Shown: positions 39,136 to 48,380 of the stretch, piece by piece
How the letters are laid out: each line of letters opens with the position of its first letter
Numbering within the stretch: the stretch's first letter is position 1
Origin: Thermotoga maritima MSB8
GTDB taxonomy: Bacteria > Thermotogota > Thermotogae > Thermotogales > Thermotogaceae
Reading direction: 5' to 3'
Length of the DNA stretch: 64,000 nt
Assembly (NCBI RefSeq): GCF_000008545.1
Contig: NC_000853.1
Location: 1,006,465-1,070,464 of the forward strand
Notes under the pieces: model-generated
The model's database searches: none
Seen by the model: only the letters and a program-made list of their open reading frames with translations
What the model was told of the DNA's origin: nothing
Translations under genes and position numbers: made by a program

Positions 39136-39486
39136 AATCCTCAGGGTAGTGTGAGCAGTGAATTTTTAGGGGTCCAGGGAAATATCGCAAGATACAGCGC
39201 CACGTACAGCATGGGAACTGTGTTTCCACAGAAAGCAGAATTGATAGGATTTCCCTCGATAGGGCCGTTCTACATACACCCTGATCTTTTGAAGAAGGAT
39301 GTGGTTCTGGAAATACCCGATATCGGCTTTGTCTGGCAGAATGAACCCGGCAGCTACGGGGTGGACTCTGTCATCTACTTCAACGGTCAGGAATGCTACA
39401 GGGCATCATGCTACGAGAACGGCCTCGCTGCAGAGATAAAGACTGTCCAGACGGGTCTTGTTATCGTTCAACAGCTTGTTGAATGA
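39136..39486 (+). pseudogene. 3' part of the interrupted exported-protein gene
   Basis: Open sequence from about NPQGSVSSEFLGVQGNIARY to a stop at 39486. It is beta-rich with aromatic residues (FPQKAELIGFPSIGPFYIHP) and continues the protein whose signal peptide is at 37411. A GTG at 39151 could open a 111-codon frame, but there is no proper ribosome site, so it is probably not expressed. Confidence 0.6.
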
Positions 39487-39681
39487 GAAAGGGATGAAAG
39501 TGAAAATAGCTGGCTGGAATATATTAGCCAGTATCCGGAGCTTTTTGAAAAGCAGTTCCTGGGTTAGTATCTCGGTTGCAAATTCATTCGCTGGCTTGAG
39601 GATGAGCTTTCACTCGAGAGGATAGCAAAACTGAAAAGGGAAAAGATCGAGAGTAAAATTTTAGAGTTTCTTCGATTATGA
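39487..39681 (+). pseudogene. Broken coding remnant
   Basis: Two short protein-like pieces in different frames: DESENSWLEYISQYPELFEK up to a stop near 39567, then DELSLERIAKLKREKIESKI ending at 39681. They look like the C terminus of a charged helical protein with one or more frameshifts. No family is recognised. It fills the gap before the ABC-transporter promoter. Confidence 0.35.
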
Positions 39682-39725
39682 ATGCTTTCAATTCAGGAGA
39701 TTTACCTTACTTGATTTTATTTTGT

Positions 39726-39747
39726 TATAATTTGACTGACCAGTCAA
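39726..39747 (+). promoter_or_regulatory. -10 box and TetR-type operator of the ABC-exporter operon
   Basis: TATAAT at 39726-39731 is followed directly by TTGACTG-AC-CAGTCAA (39732-39747), a perfect 7-2-7 inverted repeat at the transcription start. The third gene of this operon encodes a TetR repressor, the natural ligand of such a site. A weak -35 (TTACCT) lies about 18 bases upstream. Confidence 0.75.
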
Positions 39748-39763
39748 TCAGGGAGGTGTTAAG

Positions 39764-40645
39764 GTGTCGGTAGTTGAGGTGAGAGATCTCACCAAGTACT
39801 ACGGAAAGTCCAGAGGAGTGGAAGGTGTAACTTTCTCAGTTGAAGAAGGAGAGATATTCGGCTTCATCGGACCGAACGGTGCGGGGAAGACAACTACCAT
39901 AAGGCTTCTCCTCGGTTTGATCTTTCCGGATTCTGGTCTGGCAGAGATTTTTGGGAAAGACGTCCTGAAAGAAGGAAAAGAAATCAGAAAGAACGTTGGC
40001 TACATTCCAGGTGAGGTGAGCTTTTACCCGGAAGTGACTGTGGAGGAATTTCTCAGGTACTCCGCCAGTTTCTATGAAAAGGTAGACTGGGATTATGTGA
40101 AGGAACTCTGCGGTGTTTTTTCGCTCGACACGAAAAAACGTATCAAGGAACTCTCCATGGGAAACAAAAAGAAAGTGGCTATCGTTCAGGCTTTGATGCA
40201 CAGACCGAAACTTCTCATCCTGGACGAGCCCACGAATGGCCTCGATCCTATCGTTCAAAACACCTTCTTTGAAATTTTAAAAAACGAGAAAGAAAAAGGT
40301 ACGACCGTGTTCTTTTCCTCGCACATATTAAGTGAGGTAGAAAGACTTTGCGATCGCGTTGCGATGATAAAGGATGGGAGAATCATCAGGGTGGAAAAGG
40401 TGGAGAATCTCAAAGGGGAAAGATACAAGGTGGTCCGTGTCAAAGGTGAAAATCTGGAAAAACTGAAAGATCTGGCTGAAGTGAATCGACTGAAGTTTGA
40501 AAACGGCACGGCGGAGTTTCTCTTTTCAGGAAACGTTGAAAGACTCCTCGAAATTCTTCGAAGTTTGAAACTGTCCGATTTCTGGGTGGAAGAACCTTCT
40601 CTTGAAGAGATATTCATGTCCTACTATCGGGAGGGAGAAGAATGA
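39764..40645 (+). CDS. ABC-2 type exporter, ATP-binding subunit
   Basis: 293 residues. Walker A is GPNGAGKTTTIR, the signature is IKELSMGNKKKVAIVQALMH, and Walker B is LLILDEPTNGLDP. The H-loop is FFSSHILSEVERL. The C-terminal 80 residues form the DUF4162-like tail common in drug and lantibiotic exporters. It powers the permease encoded next (four-base overlap). Start GTG at 39764 behind GGGAGGTG. Regulation is probably by the TetR protein of the same operon through the operator at 39732. Confidence 0.93.
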   Translation: MSVVEVRDLTKYYGKSRGVEGVTFSVEEGEIFGFIGPNGAGKTTTIRLLLGLIFPDSGLAEIFGKDVLKEGKEIRKNVGYIPGEVSFYPEVTVEEFLRYSASFYEKVDWDYVKELCGVFSLDTKKRIKELSMGNKKKVAIVQALMHRPKLLILDEPTNGLDPIVQNTFFEILKNEKEKGTTVFFSSHILSEVERLCDRVAMIKDGRIIRVEKVENLKGERYKVVRVKGENLEKLKDLAEVNRLKFENGTAEFLFSGNVERLLEILRSLKLSDFWVEEPSLEEIFMSYYREGEE

Positions 40646-41433
40646 ACATATTCAGGTGGGATATGAAGAGGTACATGAAGAGCACGATCGCTTGGACGGT
40701 CGTTCTCATTCTCCTTCAGCTCATGTACGCTGCGTTCTATCCGAGTATGGCAAAGGAGACAGAGTTCATAACGAAGTGGATGAAAGTGATGCCTAAGGCG
40801 TTCGTGAAGCTCTTCGGACTGGAAGACATGGACTTTTCCAACATCATGAACTACCTTGCCATGGTGTCCAGTATCTACGTGACACTCGTTGGAGGGGTTT
40901 TCGCTTCTTTGGTGGGTGTGAGGAGTGTTTCAAGAGAAGAAAACGAAAAGACCGTTGAGTTCCTCCTTTCGAAACCGGTTTCGAGGTTCGAAGTTGTGAT
41001 CTCAAAGTTTTTCTCATCTCTGGTACACGTTCTCATTTTCGATGCGCTTCTGTTCAGCAGTTTGTTCATGTTTGCAAATATCTACAGTTCGAGCCCGGTT
41101 GAAGTAGAAAAATTTGTTGTCTTTGCTTTCAGTCAGGTGTTTCTTCACTTCACGTTGATGAACATTTCTTTCTTTGTGGGCACTTTGAGGTCAGACGGTG
41201 CGCTCTCTCTTGGGCTCGGTACAGTGTTCGTTCTATACGTTTTGAACATGATATCGAAGATCACGGACAAAGCGGAGTTTTTGAAGTATTTCACTCCGTT
41301 TTCCTATGCGGATCCTTCCACTGTTATAAGACACGGTTTTCCGGAATTCTCCGGTCTTTTCTTTGCGCTTGTGAACATAGCACTTCTGATCAGTTCGATC
41401 GTTTTGTTCTCGAAGAAAGACATTCTCGTGTGA
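40642..41433 (+). CDS. ABC-2 type exporter, membrane subunit
   Basis: 263 residues with six membrane helices. It has the ABC-2 feature of an amphipathic segment between helices 2 and 3 (SVSREENEKTVEFLLSKPVS). It overlaps the ATPase gene by four bases. It probably exports a toxic small molecule or peptide; the substrate is unknown. Confidence 0.9.
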   Translation: MNIFRWDMKRYMKSTIAWTVVLILLQLMYAAFYPSMAKETEFITKWMKVMPKAFVKLFGLEDMDFSNIMNYLAMVSSIYVTLVGGVFASLVGVRSVSREENEKTVEFLLSKPVSRFEVVISKFFSSLVHVLIFDALLFSSLFMFANIYSSSPVEVEKFVVFAFSQVFLHFTLMNISFFVGTLRSDGALSLGLGTVFVLYVLNMISKITDKAEFLKYFTPFSYADPSTVIRHGFPEFSGLFFALVNIALLISSIVLFSKKDILV

Positions 41434-41443
41434 TGGAGGGATC

Positions 41444-42046
41444 GTGTTGTCGAAGAGGGATGCAATACTGAAGGCAGCGGTTGAGGTTTTCGGGAAAAAA
41501 GGTTACGATCGAGCCACAACAGACGAAATAGCAGAGAAAGCCGGGGTAGCCAAGGGTTTGATTTTTCACTATTTCAAGAACAAAGAAGAACTGTACTATC
41601 AGGCATACATGTCCGTTACAGAAAAGCTCCAGAAGGAGTTCGAGAATTTCCTTATGAAAAACAGGAATAGAGACATATTTGACTTCATGGAACGGTGGAT
41701 AGAAAAGAAACTGGAGTACTCCGCTTCTCATCCCGAAGAAGCAGATTTTCTGATAACGCTCGTGAGCGTGGATGAAGGACTCAGGAAAAGAATACTTCTC
41801 GACCTCGAAAAATCACAGAGGGTCTTTTTTGACTTCGTAAGGGAAAAATTGAAAGATTTAGATCTCGCAGAAGATGTAACGGAGGAAATCGCTCTGAAAT
41901 TTCTGATGTGGTTCTTTTCCGGATTTGAAGAAGTCTACCTGAGGACCTATCAAGGTAAGCCCGAACTGCTGAAAAGAGACATGAACACACTCGTTGAAGA
42001 AGTGAAGGTCATGCTCAGGATTTTGAAGAAAGGCATGACAAAATAA
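41444..42046 (+). CDS. TetR-family repressor of the ABC exporter
   Basis: 200 residues. The N-terminal helix-turn-helix KRDAILKAAVEVFGKKGYDR...TTDEIAEKAGVAKGLIFHYF is a textbook TetR DNA-binding domain. The rest is an all-helical ligand-binding and dimerisation domain. Start GTG at 41444 with GGAGGG upstream, ten bases after the permease stop. The perfect inverted repeat at 39732-39747 in the operon promoter is its likely operator, giving drug-induced autoregulation. A strong terminator follows. Confidence 0.93.
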   Translation: MLSKRDAILKAAVEVFGKKGYDRATTDEIAEKAGVAKGLIFHYFKNKEELYYQAYMSVTEKLQKEFENFLMKNRNRDIFDFMERWIEKKLEYSASHPEEADFLITLVSVDEGLRKRILLDLEKSQRVFFDFVREKLKDLDLAEDVTEEIALKFLMWFFSGFEEVYLRTYQGKPELLKRDMNTLVEEVKVMLRILKKGMTK

Positions 42047-42047
42047 T

Positions 42048-42072
42048 AAAGCGGGGGATTCCCCCGCTTTTT
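42048..42072. terminator. Bidirectional terminator between the TetR and glutaredoxin genes
   Basis: AAAGCGGGGG (42048-42057), loop ATT, CCCCCGCTTT (42061-42070), then TT. It serves the plus-strand TetR operon and the minus-strand glutaredoxin gene, whose stop codon lies at its edge. Confidence 0.9.
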
Positions 42073-42313
42073 ACGATATTCCAAGGAGTCTGTCGATTTT
42101 TGCCTTGTCGAATCCGATGACTATCTTGTTGCCGATCTCTATCACGGGAACTCCCATTTGTCCGGTCTTCTTCACCATGAGCTCGGCTTCTCTTGGATTT
42201 TTTGTTACATCGACTTCTTTGAACTTGAGCCCCAGCGATCTGAAGTATTCCTTCGCCTTCCTGCAGTACGGGCAGGTGGGAGTTGTGTAGATTTTGATTT
42301 TCAGGTGCTGCAT
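42071..42313 (-). CDS. Glutaredoxin-like protein
   Basis: 80 residues with the redox motif TTPTCPYCRKAKEYF, the cis-Pro loop MGVPVIEIGNK and the closing GFDKAKIDRLLG. Length and motifs match glutaredoxin/NrdH-type electron donors. It stands alone. Start ATG at 42313 with GGAGGTGA upstream, divergent from the MFS gene. Confidence 0.9.
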   Translation of the reverse strand: MQHLKIKIYTTPTCPYCRKAKEYFRSLGLKFKEVDVTKNPREAELMVKKTGQMGVPVIEIGNKIVIGFDKAKIDRLLGIS

Positions 42314-42382
42314 CGCTTCACCTCCATTTTCTACTTTTTTAGTCCAAATTTATTCTATCACAGCTGACGGATCATTTCAATT

Positions 42383-42406
42383 AGTTCTCACAGAACTGAA
42401 AAGTTC
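42383..42406. promoter_or_regulatory. Overlapping inverted repeats between the glutaredoxin and MFS genes
   Basis: AGTTCT-CAC-AGAACT (42383-42397) overlaps GAACT-GAAA-AGTTC (42393-42406), three half-sites in all. They lie about 50 bases before the MFS start and 70 before the glutaredoxin start, so a regulator could act on either side. Confidence 0.35.
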
Positions 42407-42457
42407 AGGAAGCGAATCAATATGCTACAATTTCTTCTATGCAAAGGAGGGAGCTTT

Positions 42458-43567
42458 GTGCGGTACAGACTCATGTCGATAGAATTCTTCGTCTACGGCA
42501 CGATGGCCGTTTATTCACTGTTGAGTCAGTTTCTGGCAAACGAAGAACTCTCGAAGTCTCAGATAGGGATCCTGATGGCTATCTTGCCGATCACATCACT
42601 CTACGCGAACCATCTGAATTTTGAAATCGCTTCCACCATAGGAAGGGTGAACTGGCTGAAAAGAGTGATTCTATTCGCTGGGATCCTTTTCTGGGGACTG
42701 TTTCTGTTCGATGAGTTCTACCTGAAACTCTTATTCATGGCTGTGTTCGCTTTTTTCTTTTCTGCAGTGACACCACTCTCCGAGTCTGTTATCGTGGACA
42801 TCACATATCAGATGAAGATGAACTACGGCAGAATCAGATTGTTTGGAACCTTCGGTTTCTCTTTCACAGCTCTTTTAATGAGCGGACTCATCAGACTGGG
42901 CTTTGTCACGATATTCTGCACTTTCACTACCCTGATGTTTTTGACCTTCTTAATATTGAACCCAATGAAAGAAGTAGAACTCGGTGAAGAAGAAAAAAGA
43001 AAGAGTAAGAAACCTCTTCCCACTTTCTTCTGGCTTCTTCTTCCCGTTGTGATCTTTGGAATAGCAGCGAACAACTTCAATTTCGTTTTTCTGCCTGTTT
43101 TGATGAAGGAAAGAAACTACGACGTGTCTCTTGCGAGTATCGCCCTTTCTCTCATGGCCATCACAGAAACACCGTTCCTCCTGTGGGCCGATGAGATAGT
43201 GAAAAAGCTCGGTGTGGGATTCATGCTCGCTTCGGGTGTTTTCGTTGTGGGTCTCAGGAACCTGCTTGTGACCATGACAGGGTCTCCAGCTGCCTTGCTG
43301 ATGGTTCAACTCCTGCAGGGATGGACCTACATAGTGATCTATTACTCCATGATGTTTCTCATTCGAACGTTCGGCTCCGCGAGGATCAGGGCACAAAAGT
43401 ACTTCTGGGTCGCTATGGGAATAGGGCCATTCATAGGCTCATCGGTAGGTGGTGTGCTCGCAGAAAATCTTGGTCTTATCAATTCATACAGGATCCTCGG
43501 TTTGGTTCCTATGATTGTCTCTCTCTTTGTCTTTCTTTTCCTCAGGAAGTACGAAAGAGCTTCTTGA
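42458..43567 (+). CDS. MFS transporter (MFS_1-like)
   Basis: 369 residues and about eleven to twelve membrane helices. The start is GTG at 42458, because AAAGGAGGGAG lies just before it; the longer frame from 42422 crosses this ribosome site. The sequence (SKSQIGILMAILPITSLYAN, YGRIRLFGTFGFSFTALLMS) fits the MFS_1-like group that includes PucC and nucleoside/lactose-type permeases. The substrate is unknown. Its last 26 bases overlap manC on the other strand. Confidence 0.82.
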   Translation: MRYRLMSIEFFVYGTMAVYSLLSQFLANEELSKSQIGILMAILPITSLYANHLNFEIASTIGRVNWLKRVILFAGILFWGLFLFDEFYLKLLFMAVFAFFFSAVTPLSESVIVDITYQMKMNYGRIRLFGTFGFSFTALLMSGLIRLGFVTIFCTFTTLMFLTFLILNPMKEVELGEEEKRKSKKPLPTFFWLLLPVVIFGIAANNFNFVFLPVLMKERNYDVSLASIALSLMAITETPFLLWADEIVKKLGVGFMLASGVFVVGLRNLLVTMTGSPAALLMVQLLQGWTYIVIYYSMMFLIRTFGSARIRAQKYFWVAMGIGPFIGSSVGGVLAENLGLINSYRILGLVPMIVSLFVFLFLRKYERAS

Positions 43568-44549
43568 CCACCTCTCTCACTTTTTGGGCATATTCTTCTT
43601 TGCAGATCAGAATTCCGTTCGGTGTATCGATCACGATCACATCAGAGAGCCCAACAACCGCTATGGGTTTGTTGTGGGTTTTCACAAAGACACGATCACT
43701 GTCCACGAGTATCACTTCGTCCGATTCTTCTGTGTATCCCTCTATTTCTCTCACAGAAGACCAGTTTCCCACGTCGGACCACTCGAAATCTGCCTTTACA
43801 ACCCGCACTTTTTTCGATTTTTCCATAACTGCGTAGTCCACGCTGATTGAAGGTACTTTTTCGTAAGCTTTTTTGAGCTCTTCGAAATTTCTTGGATCGA
43901 CATCCTTCAGATTTTCGTATATGGATGGTTCACACACCTTCACCTCTTCGATGAATTCTCTCGCTTTCCACAGGAACATACCGCTGTTCCAGAGAAATCT
44001 TCCGCTTTCGACGAATTTTTTGGCCGTTTCGAGGTCTGGTTTTTCCCTGAACTGAGCGACTTTGTGAACTCCTTCTTCCAGTTCTTCCCCGATCTCTATG
44101 TAGCCGTACCCGGTTTCCGGCCTTGTTGGAACGATACCAAACGTGAAAAGACCATCGTACTTCTCCAGGGCATCGAGTGCTTTTTTCACCGTTTTCCAGA
44201 ATTTTTTTGTGTCCGGTATTCTGTGATCCGCAGGTAGAACAAGCACCGGCTCATCGTCATCTGCCAGCTTTGTTCCTATGAAACAGGCTGGAGCGGTGTT
44301 TTTCTTCATCGGCTCTGCGATGATGTTTTCGTCTGGAAGCTCTGGAAGCTCTTTTTTCGTTCTCTCAACGTAGTCTTTGTGAGTTACGACGATCACGTCT
44401 TTTGGGTCCATTTCCTCCAGAACGCGCTCGAAAGTCCATCTCATGAGACTCTTGTTTCCGAAGAGTTTCAAAAACTGTTTTGGAGTCTCAGGAGTGGAAA
44501 GGGGCCAGAATCTCTCTCCAGATCCTCCTGCAAGAATCAGTGCTTTCAT
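43542..44549 (-). CDS. manC: Mannose-1-phosphate guanylyltransferase
   Basis: About 335 residues. It makes GDP-mannose from mannose 1-phosphate and GTP for glycan synthesis. The nucleotide loop is LILAGGSGERFWPLSTPETP with KQFLKLFG, and there are the sugar-phosphate motif NTAPACFIGT, the metal Asp in VLPADHRI, and FEWSDVGNW near the C terminus. It lacks the C-terminal isomerase domain of bifunctional enzymes, so it is monofunctional. ATG at 44549 is seven bases from GGAGG; a GTG directly before it is also possible. Divergent from wecB. Confidence 0.93.
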   Translation of the reverse strand: MKALILAGGSGERFWPLSTPETPKQFLKLFGNKSLMRWTFERVLEEMDPKDVIVVTHKDYVERTKKELPELPDENIIAEPMKKNTAPACFIGTKLADDDEPVLVLPADHRIPDTKKFWKTVKKALDALEKYDGLFTFGIVPTRPETGYGYIEIGEELEEGVHKVAQFREKPDLETAKKFVESGRFLWNSGMFLWKAREFIEEVKVCEPSIYENLKDVDPRNFEELKKAYEKVPSISVDYAVMEKSKKVRVVKADFEWSDVGNWSSVREIEGYTEESDEVILVDSDRVFVKTHNKPIAVVGLSDVIVIDTPNGILICKEEYAQKVREVVKKLFRTS

Positions 44550-44592
44550 CACTTCACCTCCTCGTGTACAATTTTAACAGGAGGTGGAGGAC

Positions 44593-45729
44593 GTGATCAG
44601 AGTTCTCAGCGTCTTCGGAACAAGGCCCGAGGCAATAAAGATGGCACCACTTGTGAAAAAACTCGAAGAAGAACAAAACGTGGAAAGTTTGGTCTGTGTC
44701 ACCGCTCAGCACAGACAGATGCTGGACCAGGTGCTGGAAGTTTTCGATATAAAACCGGATTTTGACTTGAACATAATGAAAGAAAGGCAGAATCTCTCCG
44801 ATATAACCGTGAATGCGCTGTCTGGTCTTTACGATCTGATAGGAGAGTTGAAGCCGGATATCGTATTGGTTCAGGGAGACACGACGACCACGTTCGCAGG
44901 GGCGCTCGCGGCCTTCTATCACAGGATCCCGGTTGGCCATGTAGAAGCGGGCCTGAGGACGAACGACAGATACTCTCCCTTCCCGGAGGAGATCAACAGA
45001 AGACTAACGGGTGTTCTCTCCACACTGCATTTCGCACCCACAAAGAGGAACAGAGAGAACCTTCTGAAGGAGAACGTCATGGGGAAGATCTACGTGACGG
45101 GAAACACGGTGATAGACGCCCTCAGGTACACCGTGAAGGAGAACCACGTTTTTGAGGATCCGATTTTGAGGAATATGGATTTTTCTGACGGAAGGTACAT
45201 CCTCCTCACTTCACACAGAAGAGAGAACATCGGAAAACCCCTGGAAAACATCTGCAGGGCAGTGAGAAGGATCGTTGAAGGCTTCGAGGATGTGAAGGTG
45301 ATTTACCCGGTTCACATGAACCCCGCTGTGAGAGAGATCGTATTTCCGATGCTTGAAAACGTGGAAAGAGTTTTCCTAATCGATCCTGTGAATGTGATTG
45401 ACATGCACAATCTGATGGCAAGAAGTTATCTCATTATGACTGACTCTGGAGGAATACAGGAGGAGGCACCGGCCCTTGGAAAGCCGGTGATCGTTCTGAG
45501 AAAGGAGACAGAAAGACCCGAAGCGATCGAAGCGGGTGTAGCCGTTTTGGGAGGAGTGGAGGAAGAGAGAATATTCGAACTTGCAAAAAAGCTTCTTGTT
45601 GACAGAGAAGAATACGAAAAAATGGCGAAAGCCGTGAACCCATTCGGAGATGGCAGAGCTTCAGAGCGCATTGTGAAAGCGATTCTTCACGAGTTCGGGC
45701 TTTCAGATCCACCAGAGGAGTTCTGCTGA
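44593..45729 (+). CDS. wecB: UDP-N-acetylglucosamine 2-epimerase, non-hydrolysing
   Basis: 378 residues. It interconverts UDP-GlcNAc and UDP-ManNAc for surface polysaccharide. Motifs are FGTRPEAIKMAPLV, VQGDTTTTFAGALAAFYHRI, VGHVEAGLRT, LTSHRRENIG and MTDSGGIQEEAPALG, all active-site segments of the GT-B-fold epimerases. The start is GTG at 44593, eight bases after GGAGG; the GTG at 44584 overlaps that site. It is adjacent to manC, which suggests shared use in glycan precursor supply. It ends one base before the convergent hisIE gene. Confidence 0.93.
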   Translation: MIRVLSVFGTRPEAIKMAPLVKKLEEEQNVESLVCVTAQHRQMLDQVLEVFDIKPDFDLNIMKERQNLSDITVNALSGLYDLIGELKPDIVLVQGDTTTTFAGALAAFYHRIPVGHVEAGLRTNDRYSPFPEEINRRLTGVLSTLHFAPTKRNRENLLKENVMGKIYVTGNTVIDALRYTVKENHVFEDPILRNMDFSDGRYILLTSHRRENIGKPLENICRAVRRIVEGFEDVKVIYPVHMNPAVREIVFPMLENVERVFLIDPVNVIDMHNLMARSYLIMTDSGGIQEEAPALGKPVIVLRKETERPEAIEAGVAVLGGVEEERIFELAKKLLVDREEYEKMAKAVNPFGDGRASERIVKAILHEFGLSDPPEEFC

Positions 45730-46323
45730 TCACTTTCTTCTCTTTTCGAGTTCTCTCATGACATCCTGGACAGTGACACCAGCGTCGGCCATGAGGACGG
45801 TGAGGTGATACATCATGTCGGCTATCTCCCAGACGAGGTTTTCCCTGTCGTTTTGAAGGTAGCCAGTTATCACCTCGACTGCTTCTTCTCCGAACTTCTT
45901 TGCGATCTTTCCCTTTCCTTCTTTAAAGAGTTTTACGGTGTAGGATCCCTCTGGCATCTCTTCTTTTCTTTTTCTCACCAGTCTGTACAGCTCAAGCCAG
46001 AAGGTGGGAGAGCCCGTTTCTTCAAACCTGTGCTCCACCTTGAAAAAGCAGGATCTGTTTCCCGTGTGGCACGCCACCTTATCTTCTGGAAAATCAACGA
46101 TGTACAGGTAAGCATCGTCATCGCAGTCCCTTCTTATTTCAACCACTCTCATCGTGTTTCCAGAGGTTTCTCCCTTTTTCCAGATTTTCTGTCTCTCTCT
46201 CGAGAAGAAATGCGCGTATCCCGTTTTCTTGGTGAGCTCCAAAGCCTCTTCGTTCGCGTAGGCCAGCATCAACACCTCACCCGTTGTTCTCTCCTGAACC
46301 ACCACCGGATAGAGCGTCATCAC
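45730..46323 (-). CDS. hisIE: Bifunctional phosphoribosyl-AMP cyclohydrolase / phosphoribosyl-ATP pyrophosphatase
   Basis: 197 residues. It catalyses histidine steps 2 and 3. The HisI half (residues 1-105) has [13 protein letters not shown], the metal motif DCDDDAYLY and [10 protein letters not shown]. The HisE half has [16 protein letters not shown] and the acidic [13 protein letters not shown] helix of the MazG-like fold. It is the last gene of the his operon. Its GTG/ATG start pair overlaps the hisF stop, so it is translationally coupled. Confidence 0.95.
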
Positions 46324-47081
46324 AACCCCTCCAGTCTCACGTTCACTCCGTGTTTTTTGAGGTACTCTTTCAGTTCTCTCACGTCGATCTCTCTGAAGTG
46401 AAAGACAGAAGCCGCAAGGGCAGCGTCGGCACCTGCCAGGAAGGCTTCAAGGAAATGTTCCATTTTTCCCGCACCACCGGAAGCGATGATGGGAAGTGTG
46501 GTTAGTGGCCTCACGAACCTTATCATCTCCGTATCGTAACCCGATTTTGTGCCGTCTCTGTCGATACTGGTGAGCAGGATCTCTCCTGCTCCTCTCTTTT
46601 CTACTTCAACCACCCAGTCTCTCAGAAGTATGCCCGTGTTCTTCTTTCCGGAGTAGGTGAAGACCATGAACTCTCCATCCACTCTTTTTGCATCTATCGC
46701 CACGACAACGGCCTGACTCCCAAAAGTTTGAGCGATCTGTGTGATCAAAGAAGGATTCTCCACAGCCGCCGTGTTTATGCTCACCTTGTCCGCACCACGG
46801 AGAATGAGCTCCGAGGCCGTTTCGAAGTCGTGGATACCTCCTCCAACAGTGAACGGAATGTCGATCTGCTCGGCCACCTTTTCGACCAGTTCCAGCATGG
46901 TTTTCCTCTTCTCAACGGACGCGGTGATATCCAGAAAAACGAGTTCGTCTATTCCAATTTCGGAATAGAACTTTCCCAGTTCGACAGGATCACCGCTGTC
47001 CCTGAGGTTTTCGAAGTTCGTTCCCTTCACCACACGACCGTCTTTCACATCGAGACACGCGATTATTCTTTTAGCGAGCAT
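46320..47081 (-). CDS. hisF: Imidazole glycerol phosphate synthase, cyclase subunit
   Basis: 253 residues, a (beta/alpha)8 barrel. It uses ammonia from HisH to form imidazole glycerol phosphate and AICAR. The catalytic Asp11 is in [15 protein letters not shown] and the second (Asp130 in the T. maritima enzyme) is in [12 protein letters not shown]. The phosphate-binding ends TVGGGIHD and [12 protein letters not shown] are present. The start overlaps the end of hisA by 11 bases. Confidence 0.97.
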
Positions 47082-47796
47082 ATCTCTTCATCACCTCAAC
47101 TGTGAGAATTCCCTCCAGAAACGCCCTTCCCACGATCACACCTTTGAGAAGCCCGTTCGTTTCTGTGTGAACCTTCTGCGCTGTTTTCAAAGAGTTCTCC
47201 GAAGAGATACCACCCGCTGCGAGTACTTTCACTTCAGCTTCGATCGCTATCTTTTTGGTGAGAGAAAAATCGTGCTCCTGAAGAGTGCCATCTTTTTCGA
47301 TCTCCGTGTGTACGATCTCTTCAAGGCCGTATTCTTTCAGTCTCTTCAGAAGAGAAACAGGGTCGATCTCCTCTTCCGCCAGCCACCCTTTGAACGCTAC
47401 TCTTCCACCTCGAGTGTCCAGACTGAACACGGGCTCCACATCGATTTCTCTCAGGGATTTCAGGAAAGAAGGATCTTCCAGAACCTTTGAGCTCACGATC
47501 TGTCTTCTGTATCCCAGCTTTCGGAGTTTTTCCGCGTAATCGAGCGATCTGATCCCGCCTCCGATCTGTATGTGCTCGGCAAATTCAGAGAGTTTCTCGA
47601 GAACTGGAAGATTCTCGCCGCTGTTTTCTATCGCATTCGAGAGATCCACCACGTGAATCAGTGTGAATCCCTCTTCGATGAGTTTTTCCACCAGTTCTAC
47701 GGGATCTTTTTCGTAAAATATGGTGTTCTCTTTTCTTCCTTTTATCATCCTCGCTACCTTTCCTCTGAAGAGATCTATCGCCGGGACAACGAGCAT
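47071..47796 (-). CDS. hisA: ProFAR isomerase
   Basis: 241 residues, a (beta/alpha)8 barrel related to HisF by gene duplication. It isomerises ProFAR to PRFAR. Asp8 in [13 protein letters not shown] and the second catalytic Asp in [15 protein letters not shown] are seen, with phosphate loops QIGGGIRS and [11 protein letters not shown]. It overlaps hisH by 22 bases and hisF by 11. Confidence 0.96.
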
Positions 47797-48380
47797 TCGA
47801 TCACCTTCTCAAGCAGTTTTCTTCCGATTTTTGAACTCTTTTCGGGATGGAACTGAAACCCCAGAATTCTCCCCTTCCTCACCGCGGATGGAAAGATCTC
47901 ACCGTCGTATTCAGTTGTTCCCAGAACGTGTTCCTCCTCGCACACAGCTCTGTAGGTGTGGACGAAGTAGTAATACCCGTTCGGAAACGTGTCTTTGAAG
48001 ATCACCTCGTTCCAGCCCATGTGGGGAAGTCTTCTGCTCCTCAGTTTCACGACGTTTCCTTCTATGAGAGAAAGACCTTTCACGCCGGGTGCCTCTTCGC
48101 TCTCTTCAAAAAGAAGCTGCATTCCAAGACAAACTCCGACCACGTACCTCTCGTCTTCGACGTGTTTTCTTACGAAATCGATGAGATCATTCTCCCTGAG
48201 ACGTCTCATCCCTTCGCCGAAGTGTCCCACACCCGGGATGAACAGAAGATCGTACAGGTCGTTTCGAGGTGATTCCACGAGCTCTATCGAAACATCCTCA
48301 AAATTCTCGGATGCCCTTTTCACTCCGCGATACAGATTCATTATGTTCCCCGGACCAACAGAGATTATTCCGATCCTCAA
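47775..48380 (-). CDS. hisH: Imidazole glycerol phosphate synthase, glutaminase subunit
   Basis: 201 residues, a class I glutamine amidotransferase. The nucleophile Cys is in [13 protein letters not shown], and His and Glu are in [11 protein letters not shown]. It supplies ammonia to HisF through the barrel of that partner. It overlaps hisB by four bases. Confidence 0.96.

Noticed and set aside
45729-45730. A terminator between wecB and hisIE
   Set aside because: The genes abut tail to tail with no spacer, and no hairpin with T tract is present inside either end.
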